NCBI GenBank assembly: GCA_964549615.1
Contig: CAZJVP010000081.1
Span: 22,892 to 86,891 of the forward strand
Length of the DNA stretch: 64,000 bases
DNA from: CAYVLA01 sp964549615 [NCBI: uncultured Thermococci archaeon]
Lineage (GTDB): Archaea > CAYQAE01 > CAYVLA01
Direction of reading: 5' to 3'
Part shown: positions 1-8,608 of the stretch, in pieces
How positions within the stretch are numbered: position 1 is the stretch's first letter
How the letters are laid out: every line of letters begins with the position of its first letter
Made by a program: the position numbers and the translations under genes
The notes under the pieces: model-generated
Seen by the model: the letters and a program-made list of their open reading frames with translations, nothing else
What the model was told of the DNA's origin: nothing
The model's database searches: none

Positions 1-1
1 A

Positions 2-100
2 TGCAGAGACGCCCGATTCGACGCGCTCGAAGGTCTTGGGCTTGAGGTTGATCCCATAACTAGACAACTCAGAAAGGTCGAAGCGTTCCTAGCCCTCTGA
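2..100 (+). CDS. C-terminal fragment of a probable clan AA aspartic protease
   Basis: An open frame enters from outside the window and gives 32 residues before TGA at 98-100. The visible tail reads ..LEGLGLEVDPITRQLRKVEA.. The LGLEVDP-x-T-x-x-L pattern is what I recall from the last strand and helix of retropepsin-like (clan AA) aspartic proteases. The catalytic DTG lies outside the window, so the family is an inference from a short tail. It converges with the minus-strand membrane protein that ends at 131. Confidence 0.4.
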   Translation, partial: CRDARFDALEGLGLEVDPITRQLRKVEAFLAL

Positions 101-130
101 GAACCTGCTTTGTGGCGCGCTTGGATCCCG

Positions 131-1351
131 TTAGCACTCCTGCAATCTCGTCGTCCCGACTGGCCTGTAGATCTTCCTTCGGATCATGAGGCTCCAGACC
201 ACGAGACCGGCGATCATTGCTGTCGACGTCACGACCAACCATTCCAGCACGAAGACCCAGAATAGCGCCTCGTCCTTGACGCGAACAGCCTGGTCAGCGA
301 TGGAGTCAAGCGCCGAGGAGGCATCATCCATCAGGGAGATCGATGCGCCATATTCCTGATCCAAGAAATGATCAAGCGCGACGGCAACGTGGGCGTCGAG
401 ACCAACGAGGGCCTCGGAAAGGGAAAGGGTGTTGGCGCCAAACGAATCCGCCCATTCCAGCATGGAGATGACCGCGAGCTTCTTGGACCTGAAGGATGAG
501 ATCCGACCCCTTGCGTCCCGTCTGACGAGGATATCTTGGACCGGATGCCTTTCCAGCGAGTGAAGGACGAGGTTTGTGACAAGGTCGATTGCGTAGGGAT
601 TGCTGCCCCTTGACTGGGGAGCCACCCCCCACCAGTAGGGATCGAACTCGTCGGCAGTTGCCCAAGACACTCCGGCGTGCGCATCCACCTTCCAGGAGGC
701 CAACCAAGGAGTCCCAGCGGGCTGGATATCCGCCCAGACCACCGCGCCCTGCTTCACCTCCATCCGGGCGTGGGCTCCTCCGACGACGTTCTCCATGCCC
801 AACGCGACAAACGGGAGGAAGACGGGCTCCCGCTCCTTGCGGAACACAACGTGCCATGGTCTGTGGATGTAGCTCTGCAGGGGGATCGTCGATATCGGCA
901 GCACATCGAAGACCGTGGCGGTGTACCAGTTCTCCGACCCGTGCGAAATGGCCCAATAGGATGGCATGCCAGCCTCTCTGCACACATATTCCAGGTCGGC
1001 AAACTGCTTGGTCGTGAAATGATCGAGGCGCGGATCGACGAAGAAGACGATGTCGTACTTCTCGGAGAACACCTCCTTCGAGCGGGGGTAGTAGAGCCGA
1101 TCCATCTTCCTCCTCTCCTCAATCGTGAGGCCCGACGGCTGCAAGTCGGCCACGTAGGTGAAAAGCGGGTCTTCGCTGAAGAAGCTGGACAGGGGACATC
1201 TGCCCGGCGTAACGGAGCCGAGCAAGAAGCAGGAGATCCTCTTCTGGCCACCCAATGCAAGTCCGTTGCAGAGAAGGACCGAGCAAAGCATGCACGTAAC
1301 ACAAATCCGGCTTCTCATACGGATCTTGATCCGGCCGTTCCACGACCCCAT
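131..1351 (-). CDS. Exported, C-terminally anchored protein of unknown function (paralogue A)
   Basis: About 406 residues. A basic N-terminus is followed by a hydrophobic stretch (ICVTCMLCSVLLCNGLALGG), as in a signal peptide or anchor. The C-terminus has one membrane helix (WLVVTSTAMIAGLVVWSLMI) and a basic tail RRKIYRPVGTTR. The middle (WLASWK..., DPYWWG, PYAIDLVTNLVLHSL) resembles class I glutamine-amidotransferase-like beta-alpha folds, but no Cys-His pair is evident, so that is a weak inference. The gene at 15403 is a clear paralogue with the same architecture and tail. The start at 1351 is chosen because a TATA-like element (GCTAATTGA, about 1378-1386) lies about 30 nt upstream; ATG at 1318 is the alternative. 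Most likely the ectodomain faces outside. Confidence 0.6.
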   Translation of the reverse strand: MGSWNGRIKIRMRSRICVTCMLCSVLLCNGLALGGQKRISCFLLGSVTPGRCPLSSFFSEDPLFTYVADLQPSGLTIEERRKMDRLYYPRSKEVFSEKYDIVFFVDPRLDHFTTKQFADLEYVCREAGMPSYWAISHGSENWYTATVFDVLPISTIPLQSYIHRPWHVVFRKEREPVFLPFVALGMENVVGGAHARMEVKQGAVVWADIQPAGTPWLASWKVDAHAGVSWATADEFDPYWWGVAPQSRGSNPYAIDLVTNLVLHSLERHPVQDILVRRDARGRISSFRSKKLAVISMLEWADSFGANTLSLSEALVGLDAHVAVALDHFLDQEYGASISLMDDASSALDSIADQAVRVKDEALFWVFVLEWLVVTSTAMIAGLVVWSLMIRRKIYRPVGTTRLQEC

Positions 1352-1431
1352 CCGACCTGCAGCCGAATGCTGCCGATCAATTAGCATAGTTTGATCCGCC
1401 CAAAGAGCTTCATCCGACGCATAGCTCCCGC

Positions 1432-2514
1432 CTAGGGCTCCCAAAGGGTCGCGGCTATGTACCTCTCGCCTTCGGGGTGATCGTTGAAGTAGTAGACGGT
1501 GACGATCCTACCATCGGTGCGCTGAACGGTGCGCGGGTATCCCAGATCGTGATTCCCGCCGCCGTTGCGGACGATCACGTCTGGCCCCCAGCTTTCACCG
1601 TCGTCGTTGCTCAGCTTGGCGCGGATCTGAAATGGTGGATCGCGATACCCGTAGGTCAGACAGAGGCGTCCATCCACGAGCCTCGTCAGAGTCGGAGGAT
1701 TTCCGCCCACGCCGGTGTTGGGGACGGGCCTGTTCAGGTATGCCCATGTCCGACCGTCGTCATCGGAGCAGTACAGATCGATCCAGTTCCGCCCGGACTC
1801 CCGGCACCGCACGGCCACGAGGATGCGTCCGCCGGGAAGGCGTACGCTCGCCGGCATTATGGAGAAGCCCCTCGGCTCCGGGCCGATCCATGAGACAAAC
1901 CTGAAGCTCCTCCCGCCGTCCTTCGTCCTCGCACAGAACACGCGGCCCTCATCCCCATTGCTCTTCGCGGCTGTAAGGAACAGCAAGCATTCGGACGGAC
2001 CCAAGACCAGGTAGTCGGTCCGGGCCGCAATGCCTGTCAGCCCAAAGTCTGGAATGGCGAACGGGCCCCTCCAAGTGGCACAACGATCGTACGAGAAGTA
2101 GAACCAGGACCGTGCGCCAGCTGCCAAACCCGACCTAGCACACATCAACGCGAAGCCGGGATGCGAGAAGTCGATCGCATCGGGGTTTGGTTGAATGGCC
2201 TCATGCCGGAGAGCTTCGCCTACCCCAATCTCGGGGCGCATGTGTTCGTCCGCCGAAAGGCCTCTCCCTCCGGGCGTCCTGCACGGCGTTGGTGCCACCT
2301 GCCATGTCAAGCCCCCGTCCAGGCTACGCGCCTGCATGGAAACGAAAGGCTTGCCCTTGTCTCGAGCGTGGAACCCTGCATCCGCCTTGTGGTAGCCCAG
2401 AGCAAAGCCCACCACGATCTCGTCGCCCCAGGACCAGATGCCGTAGTTGGCCGGCCAGCCGGCAAAGCGACCGATCTCGCGGTACACCGTGACGTGCTGC
2501 ATGACGTGCTGCAT
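1432..2514 (-). CDS. Sialidase-like (BNR/Asp-box) beta-propeller protein
   Basis: About 360 residues. Five Asp-box motifs are visible in order: SLDGGLTW, SYDRCATW, TKDGGRSF, SDDDGRTW and SNDDGESW, the hallmark of six-bladed sialidase-type propellers. The family hydrolyses sialic acid or related sugars, but many members have other substrates, so the activity is unproved. The likely start is ATG 2514: ATTTTTAG at 2538-2545 is 27 nt upstream and would give a leaderless mRNA, although the frame opens further upstream to 2610. From that start there is no signal peptide, so the protein should be cytoplasmic. The next ATG (2502) lies in an exact tandem repeat of the start region. It is downstream of a truncated glycosidase-like gene, which suggests a glycan-handling neighbourhood. 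Confidence 0.7.
   Translation of the reverse strand: MQHVMQHVTVYREIGRFAGWPANYGIWSWGDEIVVGFALGYHKADAGFHARDKGKPFVSMQARSLDGGLTWQVAPTPCRTPGGRGLSADEHMRPEIGVGEALRHEAIQPNPDAIDFSHPGFALMCARSGLAAGARSWFYFSYDRCATWRGPFAIPDFGLTGIAARTDYLVLGPSECLLFLTAAKSNGDEGRVFCARTKDGGRSFRFVSWIGPEPRGFSIMPASVRLPGGRILVAVRCRESGRNWIDLYCSDDDGRTWAYLNRPVPNTGVGGNPPTLTRLVDGRLCLTYGYRDPPFQIRAKLSNDDGESWGPDVIVRNGGGNHDLGYPRTVQRTDGRIVTVYYFNDHPEGERYIAATLWEP
2491..2514. repeat. Exact tandem 12-bp duplication over the sialidase start
   Basis: GACGTGCTGCAT occurs at 2491-2502 and again at 2503-2514. On the coding strand it duplicates ATGCAGCACGTC/ATGCAGCATGTC-type sequence, so the protein begins MQHVMQHV and two ATG codons stand in tandem. 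Confidence 0.9.
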
Positions 2515-2537
2515 GCTGGCCTGCGTGTTCGCAGGCA

Positions 2538-2545
2538 CTAAAAAT
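2538..2545 (-). promoter_or_regulatory. TATA-like box for the sialidase-like gene
   Basis: ATTTTTAG on the minus strand is centred about 27 nt before ATG 2514, the spacing expected for a leaderless archaeal transcript. Confidence 0.5.
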
Positions 2546-2626
2546 GCGTTCGGCGCTCGGTCGATGGGCCAGAGCCGTCGGCAGTCCAAAAAGGTCAGTT
2601 CACCTGCCATGCTGCAGCCGGCTGAA

Positions 2627-3901
2627 CTACGGAGCTTCGGGGAAGAAGGCCAGTTCCTTGACGGGCCGACCCTGCATGTCGGTGAAACGCAGGGAGAAGC
2701 CCCACTGGCCCTCTCTGTTGTATACTTTCACAAGGATTGCGGTTTCCCCTTTCTCCAAAGTCACAGGAACTATGTCGGAATCCAGATGGACGCCGCGGCT
2801 TCCTTCGTGCCTCCAGACCTCACGGCCGTTGAAACGCACCGACGCATCATCGTCGCTGCCGAACCGCAACTCCGCCTTCATCCTCCGCGGACTGTTGACC
2901 CTGCAGAAGGCATAGGCCATGGATTGTTTGACGTATTCCGCGCTGCCGAATATCTCCACCAAGCCGACCGCGCCCGCGTAGGATCTGTAGCGCCTCCACA
3001 CGGCCTCGATGCCCTTTCCGGGATAGCGCGCGCGCAAGTCCACCTCGGTGTCCGGTGGGAACGAGGAGTCCAGAGAACCATTCGCTGCGTCGAAAGGGCC
3101 GATCACGTACCAAGCCGGCACAATCCCCGGGACTGGTCGCGGATCTCTGTAGAAACCCCGGGGCTGTATGCGGGCCCTTGACATGCTTCTCGGTTCACGG
3201 GTCACGCGAAGCGCACCGCTTCGAAGGATCTCTCGGTTGATCTTTCGAAGCTCTCGCACTACCGATTCATCGCTGTTCCAGCCGCGTAGATCGCCAGCTT
3301 CGTCAAGCATCGCAAATGCGATTAGGCCGGACGCGCCCTCCCTGACGAAGTCCTCGATCTGCTCCCGGATGTCTTTCGGCCTCAGCGGGCGCTGCTGGTT
3401 CACCCCTCTCTTGCTGTCCTGCGCTTCCCAGAATGCCTGGTAGATGCCGAGGAAGGGTATGCCGGGAACCCTTCTCCGCGCGTCGGTCAGAATCCACTGC
3501 GTGTCGAAGCTGTTCATGGTCCGTTCGTAGCGGTCCTTGAGGAATGGGTAGAAGTAGAAGGACATGATGTCACAGGCCCCCGGCCCGAAGTTGCGAAGCG
3601 TCGTCGCCCCCGAGTATCCGCCGCAGACCGGATGATGCCTATCATCGATCTTCCTGACGGTGCGACATAGGCCCCTCATGGCAGACAGTGCATAACCGGG
3701 GCTATCGTCCAATGCCCAGTATCCCCAAAGGTTGGGCGAATCCTTCACGCCCGCGATCTCCCGGGCAAGCGGCTCCGGCCAGAACAGGATGGTCGACAGT
3801 TCGTGATCGGCGGGCTTCGTACCTTTGGCCCCGCGGCGACAGCCCAGAAGAGCATCACGGGTCGCTTCATCGTAGCTGATCAGCTCCTCATCTAGTAGCA
3901 C
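2627..3901 (-). CDS. Glycoside hydrolase-like protein, apparently 5'-truncated
   Basis: 424 residues from GTG 3901. The first half looks like the C-terminal part of a TIM-barrel glycosidase (NLWGYWALDDSPG, DIMSFYFYPF, GIPFLGIYQAFWEA). The second half is a beta-sandwich of carbohydrate-binding type (PAWYVIGPFDAANGSL, AELRFGSDDDASVRFNG, ILVKVYNREGQWGF), a fold typical of appended glycan-binding modules. No signal peptide or early barrel strands are present. The frame stays open and protein-like for about 36 codons upstream to a TGA at 4010-4012, but with no ATG, GTG or TTG there. This suggests a 5' deletion, or a start I cannot see. The substrate is unknown. The sialidase-like gene follows on the same strand. 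Confidence 0.5.
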   Translation of the reverse strand: MLLDEELISYDEATRDALLGCRRGAKGTKPADHELSTILFWPEPLAREIAGVKDSPNLWGYWALDDSPGYALSAMRGLCRTVRKIDDRHHPVCGGYSGATTLRNFGPGACDIMSFYFYPFLKDRYERTMNSFDTQWILTDARRRVPGIPFLGIYQAFWEAQDSKRGVNQQRPLRPKDIREQIEDFVREGASGLIAFAMLDEAGDLRGWNSDESVVRELRKINREILRSGALRVTREPRSMSRARIQPRGFYRDPRPVPGIVPAWYVIGPFDAANGSLDSSFPPDTEVDLRARYPGKGIEAVWRRYRSYAGAVGLVEIFGSAEYVKQSMAYAFCRVNSPRRMKAELRFGSDDDASVRFNGREVWRHEGSRGVHLDSDIVPVTLEKGETAILVKVYNREGQWGFSLRFTDMQGRPVKELAFFPEAP

Positions 3902-4043
3902 GGTTGCCGGGCCTGGAGCGAGATCGCCGTCCGCAATCGGGATCTCGGTTTCCTCCGCATCGATCGCGCGTCGCAGCCGTGGCCTTCCATGGATGTGACC
4001 CGCAGCCCCTCAACCGGTTCTGGACTCTGAAGAGGAAGGACCC

Positions 4044-4472
4044 CTAGGTCAGACCCCAGTCGATGACCTTCGTGGGACGAATCACCAAGACATCGCTTTC
4101 GTTCTCCTCGATCGGCCAGGTCTCTTTCCACTTGGGGTACTTGGCGTAGATCAGATCCCTGCCCTTCCTGAACAGGAGGCCCTTCCTCTTGAACTCAGCC
4201 CTGCCCAGTATGATGACTCCGCGGTTCTTCTCCCAGCTCAGGTACTCATCCACGATGAAGGCCACCCTATTGTTCTTGGTGATGTTTCGCCCTTTCTTGC
4301 TTTCCATATCCGTGTTGATGTAGAGAAGATCATGGTCATTCGCATAACACAAGGGCGCGACATGCGGCACTCCCTGGGGGGTAGCCGTAGCAAGCCGTCC
4401 CACCGGCTGCCCCGCGAGATATCTTTCCACAATCGCAGAGAAACTTGGCACGATCATCCCCGTCCCTGACAT
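4044..4472 (-). CDS. Pyridoxamine 5'-phosphate oxidase-like FMN-binding protein
   Basis: 142 residues, the usual length for single-domain PPOX-fold split barrels. Typical features are GRLATATPQGVPHVAPLCYAN near the N-terminus (two strands with the P-H-V-x-P turn), LLYINTDMESKKGRNI (phosphate-binding region) and a central strand ending in VIILGRAEF. Members bind FMN or F420 and reduce small molecules; the substrate is not deducible. ATG 4472 lies about 35 nt after an AACTTAAG-type element near 4507, so the leader is very short. A second ATG at 4457 is possible. Confidence 0.8.
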   Translation of the reverse strand: MSGTGMIVPSFSAIVERYLAGQPVGRLATATPQGVPHVAPLCYANDHDLLYINTDMESKKGRNITKNNRVAFIVDEYLSWEKNRGVIILGRAEFKRKGLLFRKGRDLIYAKYPKWKETWPIEENESDVLVIRPTKVIDWGLT

Positions 4473-4937
4473 CGGGCTATGTTTCCCGACAACGGCTTCT
4501 CCCTCTTAAGTTTACTCGCCGCCTAAAGCCTGAAGCTTACCCTCGTGCGCCTCTGACGGGGTTCACATCCATGGAGAACGGCAGCGGATGCCATCCTTTC
4601 CGGGGACGTGCCTCGGTTGATGCTGCAGATACGACATATTGTAGGCACGAGATATTCAAGGGAGTAGACGTCGGAACCAAAGGAATCGTCCAGATTGCTG
4701 AGCTGAGGAGAGAAAGGATGCACGATCTATTGCAACACGTGCCATGCCCAGCGGCCTTGAGGGCCATTCCGCGGAGGGCATCTGCTCCCGATGCAGGATC
4801 CACAGCGTGTCCCAAGCACGCAGCAAGCCCGAGAGAGTGGAACCATTCGGGAAGTCCCGGCAGCTACAAGCCCAAGGTGTAGCACGGAAGCGGATCTGCT
4901 TCAGGGCGTCTTCGAAACCGAGAAGGCGATCTTCGCA
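4473..4937. other. 465-nt stretch without a convincing gene
   Basis: Open frames exist on both strands, but none has protein-like composition, a recognisable motif or a ribosome site. It should hold the promoter of the FMN-binding protein near 4507. I see no tRNA, repeat array or strong hairpin. Confidence 0.5.
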
Positions 4938-5549
4938 CTATGCTCTCTCGACGGGCTGGCGAATAATGGTCTTGAGCTTGGAGGGTGCACTGGTGCGGGG
5001 ATCGCCAAGGTAGATCTCATGGTGGCGTCCCCTCACCTTGTACCCGCTACCGCGGATGAAATCGTGGAGCACCTTCACCGTCGGACCCTCCTCGCTGTAC
5101 GGGCCGATGTGCATGACTTGTGCGCTCAGCCCTTCGTGGAAGGTTTCGAGGATGACCTCGTCAACGATGGATCCCTTCTTGTCCCTGACCCCGGGCCTGA
5201 CGTCGTCCACCATCTTCTGCGTCACGAAGTCCGGCTGCCTTATCATGGATTTGAAGTTCCACTCGCTTCTTGGCGGGGCTTGTTGAAGGTCGAACGCGGT
5301 CAAATCATCCCACCACCAAAGCCCCTCTAGGGTCATGACCGTGAAGTCCTTCCCTTGCTTCTTGCAGCTGAACTTGAGTGCGTAGCTCATCGAGTAGAGG
5401 GCTTCAAGGCCAGAGCAGTAGATGTCCCCTGCGGGTTCGCCTCGGCCGAAGATGGACAAAAACTTGCCGGGCGGGACGTCTATGACCTCAGGCTTCTTGC
5501 CGGCGGTGTAGTATCTCTTCAACTCCTTCCGTAAATCGATCTTCTCCAC
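4938..5549 (-). CDS. GyrI-like small-molecule-binding domain protein
   Basis: About 203 residues. The sequence KPEVIDVPPGKFLSIFGRGEP, the aromatic LEGLWWWDD region and the closing VMHIGPYSEEGPT...GRHHEIYLGDPR are characteristic of stand-alone GyrI-like (SHS2-type) proteins. These bind hydrophobic cations or other ligands without a DNA-binding domain. The start is set at GTG 5549 because TATTTAT at 5575-5581 is about 29 nt upstream; the ATG at 5576 would overlap the promoter. It sits head-to-head with the secreted propeller gene at 5724, with only 174 nt between them. Confidence 0.8.
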   Translation of the reverse strand: MEKIDLRKELKRYYTAGKKPEVIDVPPGKFLSIFGRGEPAGDIYCSGLEALYSMSYALKFSCKKQGKDFTVMTLEGLWWWDDLTAFDLQQAPPRSEWNFKSMIRQPDFVTQKMVDDVRPGVRDKKGSIVDEVILETFHEGLSAQVMHIGPYSEEGPTVKVLHDFIRGSGYKVRGRHHEIYLGDPRTSAPSKLKTIIRQPVERA

Positions 5550-5574
5550 GCCTTCGCCCCGGCTTGGAGTTCTC

Positions 5575-5581
5575 ATAAATA
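5575..5581 (-). promoter_or_regulatory. TATA box for the GyrI-like gene
   Basis: TATTTAT on the minus strand, 29 nt before GTG 5549. It supports a leaderless mRNA and the shorter start. Confidence 0.55.
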
Positions 5582-5693
5582 CTTCGACCGATCATTCTTC
5601 GAACCCGGAACCACGTCGGTGCCCGGCCTGGACCGAGACGATCGCAGGCTGAACGAGCCGAGCCGACTCAACCCGATTCGGTTGCTTGAGCCA

Positions 5694-5701
5694 TATTTAT
5701 A
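5694..5701 (+). promoter_or_regulatory. TATA box for the secreted propeller gene
   Basis: TATTTATA is centred 26-27 nt before ATG 5724, a near-ideal archaeal TATA box for a leaderless transcript. Confidence 0.7.
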
Positions 5702-5723
5702 CTACGGATTGCCCCTGTCCACC

Positions 5724-6749
5724 ATGCAGCCGCGCTGGTTTCTGATCGGAGCCGCCCTGGTGGCGCTCTCGCTTCCCGGTGTGCAGTGCAGGATTGAGTG
5801 GCTCAAGTTCGACCAGAACCCTGTGCTGGCCGAGGGGCCAGAAGGAAGCTGGGACGGCGGGGAGGTCATCTCGGTCTCACCGCTCAGAGAGGGCGAGATC
5901 TACAGAATGTGGTACAGCGCGGACAACGGTTCCGAGCTGTCGGGCATCGGGCTGGCCACATCCGTCGATCGCATCCATTGGACCAAGAGCCCCTTCAACC
6001 CGGTGCTCTCCAATGGCCCCGACGCCTATGACTCAGGCTACGTCTTCGCCCCATGCGTGCTCCGCGATTCTGAGGGCTACAAGATGTGGTACGTGGGATC
6101 AGACCCTGAGGGCGTTTGGACGGTATGCCTAGCCACTTCCGTCGATGGCACGAGTTGGACCAAACACCCGCAGAATCCGGTTCTGACCCCTGGGCCGGGC
6201 TGGTGCGATGCCAGGAACGCTGGAGATCCGTGGGTCATCTTCGACGATGGTCTGTACAAGATGTGGTACACCGCCCTCAACAGGACCTACCTCATCGCAT
6301 ATGCCACATCCAGAGATGGCGTACACTGGACCAAGGTCGGGCCCGTGCTGGAGCCGTCCATGGAAGGTCCGGATTCCAGTAGCGTGAGGGGGCCGTGCGT
6401 CCTGAGAACCGCTGAAGGGTACGAGATGTGGTACAGGGGGATAGGCATCACATCACGATCCTGGACCGTGTGTTATGCGATCTCGCCCGATGGCGTCAAC
6501 TGGGAAAGGTATGCGCAGAATCCGGTCTTGGAGGGACAGAGCGGCGGCTGGGATGCGAAGCTATGGTTCCCCAGGGTCATCCGTGAGGAGGACAGATACT
6601 CGATGTGGTATACGTCCACAGACAGCGGCGTGGGACAAGTTGGGTACGCATACCTCAAGATACCTGAGCAGCTGTGCGCGGCCACCGTCGCCGGTCTTGT
6701 CTTGTGCTCATGCGCTCAAGGGAGCACGCAGCACCGCAGGAATGGCTAG
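5724..6749 (+). CDS. Secreted five-bladed propeller, GH43/GH32/GH130-like
   Basis: About 341 residues. It starts with a signal peptide (RWFLIGAALVALSLPGVQC), with Cys22 after LPGVQ as a possible lipid-anchor site. Five repeats follow, each with a MWY motif (MWYSADNG, MWYVGSDP, MWYTALN, MWYRGIG, MWYTSTD) and an S-x-D-x-x-x-W element (SVDRIHW, SVDGTSW, SRDGVHW, SPDGVNW). This is the pattern of furanosidase/phosphorylase-type five-bladed propellers. I cannot assign the catalytic acids, so it may only bind glycan. ATG 5724 is preferred over the upstream frame because of the TATA box and signal peptide. Its stop overlaps that of the convergent acetyl-CoA hydrolase gene in one CTAG (6746-6749). Confidence 0.65.
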   Translation: MQPRWFLIGAALVALSLPGVQCRIEWLKFDQNPVLAEGPEGSWDGGEVISVSPLREGEIYRMWYSADNGSELSGIGLATSVDRIHWTKSPFNPVLSNGPDAYDSGYVFAPCVLRDSEGYKMWYVGSDPEGVWTVCLATSVDGTSWTKHPQNPVLTPGPGWCDARNAGDPWVIFDDGLYKMWYTALNRTYLIAYATSRDGVHWTKVGPVLEPSMEGPDSSSVRGPCVLRTAEGYEMWYRGIGITSRSWTVCYAISPDGVNWERYAQNPVLEGQSGGWDAKLWFPRVIREEDRYSMWYTSTDSGVGQVGYAYLKIPEQLCAATVAGLVLCSCAQGSTQHRRNG

Positions 6750-8608
6750 CCCTCGAAGTGCACGGTGACGTGGTAGACGTCGCCCTCCACCGTGTACTCG
6801 AGCCTGTGCCCCAGCTTCTTGAAGACGCGCATCATCGGCGCGTTCTCCGTCAGGACCCACGCAGTGAAACCCTTCAGGCCTTTGGCAATTGCCACCTCGA
6901 TCAAACGTTCCAGGAGCTTGGTCCCCAGGCCCCTGTTCTGCCAGTCATCCCTGACGACGATGGCCACCTCCGCCATCTCGGTATTGGGTATCCGTACGTA
7001 GCTGCCCATTGCCACGATGTTCTCCATTCCGTCCTGGACCACGGTCGCGACTATGTTCATCTCGTTCTCGTAGTCGATTGCCACATAGGGCCAAACGCGC
7101 CTCAGCGGCATGGCCTTCAGATTGCCGAGGTAGCGCCTCGTCACAGCTTCCTTGGAGAGGGCATAGAAGAGATGTTGCTTCATGGTGGCATCCGAGGGGC
7201 GAATGGGGCGCAAAAGAACCTTGCTCCCGTCGCCCAGGACGACCCACTTCTCAAGTTCCGCGGGGTACTCGATCGGCGGAAAAGGAAGGACCTCTTCAGG
7301 GAGATACTTGTGATCCTTGGCCCACTGTAGCAGCTCGTTTCTGAATTTGGGGTGGGCAATGTTGATCAGCGCCAGCGCCCTCTCCCGTATCGTCTTTCCT
7401 CTCAAGCATGTCGAGCCGTACTCCGTCACGACATAGTCCGAGTCCCCCCTTGTGAGCACGACGCCAGCCCCCTCGCTGAGAAGCGCGCGTATCCTCGAGA
7501 TCGTGCCCTCCTTCGCCGTGGAGGGCATAACGGTCAATGCCTTCCCCCCCTTCGCCAAACGTGCGCCCCGCATGAAGTCAGCCTGCCCGCCCAACCCGCT
7601 GTAGAAACGATATCCCAGCGAGTCCGAACATACCTGGCCCGTAAGGTCGACCTCGAGTGCCTGGTTTATCGCGACCATCTTCTCGTGCTGCGATATCACG
7701 AATGGGTCATTAACGTAGCTTGATTCATAGAACTCCACCATCGGGTTGTTGTCGATGAAATCGTAAAGCCGCCTAGTACCCATGGCGAAGGAGGCGATGA
7801 TCTTACCCTTGTTCAGGGTCTTCTTGGCGCAGGTCACCGCCCCACACTCCACAAGATCCACAACGCCCTCCGTCAGAAGCTCCGTGTGAATGCCAAGGTC
7901 CTTCTTCTCCTTCAATGAATCCAGAACTGCATCCGGGACGCTACCGATCCCGATCTGCAGCGTGGACTCATCATCGACGAGTTCCGAGACATACCTCGCT
8001 ATCCTCTCAGACACGATGTCCTGTTCGGGCCTCGGCGACTCGAGGATCGGCTCATCGTACTCGACGACGACATCTATGTCGTTGACGTGGATGAAACTAT
8101 CGCCCAGCACCCGGGGCATGTACTTGTTCACCTGCGCAATCACCAGCTTCGCCCGCTCGGAGGCCGTCTTGGTCATTTCCACGGACACGCCGAGGCTGCA
8201 GAAACCGTGTTCGTCCGGAGGCGTCACCTGTATCAGGGCCACATCGACCGGCACCAAACCCCTTTCAACTAACCCCGGAAGATCGGACAGGAAAACCGGA
8301 GTGTAGTCGGCTCTGCCCTCCGAGACCGCTTCGCGTGTGTTCACCCCCACGAAGAAGGCGTTGAGCCTGAACCTGCCCGCGTACCTGGGATTCGCATAAG
8401 GTGCCACGCCCAGCGTGTGCACGTGCAGTATCTCGTTGTCGGATAGGTGGCTACCCAGCTCGACCAACCCATTGACGAGATATTGCGGCTCCCCGCACGC
8501 CGAGCCGATGAAGATGTGATTGCCGGTCTTGATCAGGGAGAGCGCTTCCTGGAGGCTTGACTTCTTGTCCTCATAGGACCTGCTACGAAGGTTTCTCTCA
8601 GGGGTCAA
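6746..8608 (-). CDS. Acetyl-CoA hydrolase/CoA-transferase fused to a GNAT acetyltransferase domain
   Basis: 620 residues. Residues 1 to about 440 match the acetyl-CoA hydrolase/4-hydroxybutyrate CoA-transferase family. They include GIHTELLTEGVVDLVE, where the Glu is the expected covalent CoA-thioester residue, and GGQADFMRGARLAKGG with VMPSTAKEGTISRI near the CoA site. Residues from about 465 form a GNAT domain (LRPIRPSDATM, acetyl-CoA loop RNRGLGTKLL-like QNRGLGTKLLE, NAPMMRVFKKLG). This fusion is known in several prokaryotes; the GNAT part may acetylate a lysine or sense acetyl-CoA. The start codon is TTG; an in-frame TGA lies shortly upstream. It is divergent from the ADP-forming synthetase, which acts on the same acyl-CoA pool. 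Confidence 0.85.
   Translation of the reverse strand: MTPERNLRSRSYEDKKSSLQEALSLIKTGNHIFIGSACGEPQYLVNGLVELGSHLSDNEILHVHTLGVAPYANPRYAGRFRLNAFFVGVNTREAVSEGRADYTPVFLSDLPGLVERGLVPVDVALIQVTPPDEHGFCSLGVSVEMTKTASERAKLVIAQVNKYMPRVLGDSFIHVNDIDVVVEYDEPILESPRPEQDIVSERIARYVSELVDDESTLQIGIGSVPDAVLDSLKEKKDLGIHTELLTEGVVDLVECGAVTCAKKTLNKGKIIASFAMGTRRLYDFIDNNPMVEFYESSYVNDPFVISQHEKMVAINQALEVDLTGQVCSDSLGYRFYSGLGGQADFMRGARLAKGGKALTVMPSTAKEGTISRIRALLSEGAGVVLTRGDSDYVVTEYGSTCLRGKTIRERALALINIAHPKFRNELLQWAKDHKYLPEEVLPFPPIEYPAELEKWVVLGDGSKVLLRPIRPSDATMKQHLFYALSKEAVTRRYLGNLKAMPLRRVWPYVAIDYENEMNIVATVVQDGMENIVAMGSYVRIPNTEMAEVAIVVRDDWQNRGLGTKLLERLIEVAIAKGLKGFTAWVLTENAPMMRVFKKLGHRLEYTVEGDVYHVTVHFEG

Noticed and set aside
677-1384. 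235-codon plus-strand frame opposite the first membrane protein
   Set aside because: It is the antisense shadow of a gene with signal peptide and membrane helix, and has no recognisable protein features.
4445-4882. 145-codon plus-strand open frame
   Set aside because: It overlaps the start of the FMN-binding gene, has no ribosome site or promoter, and its composition is not protein-like.
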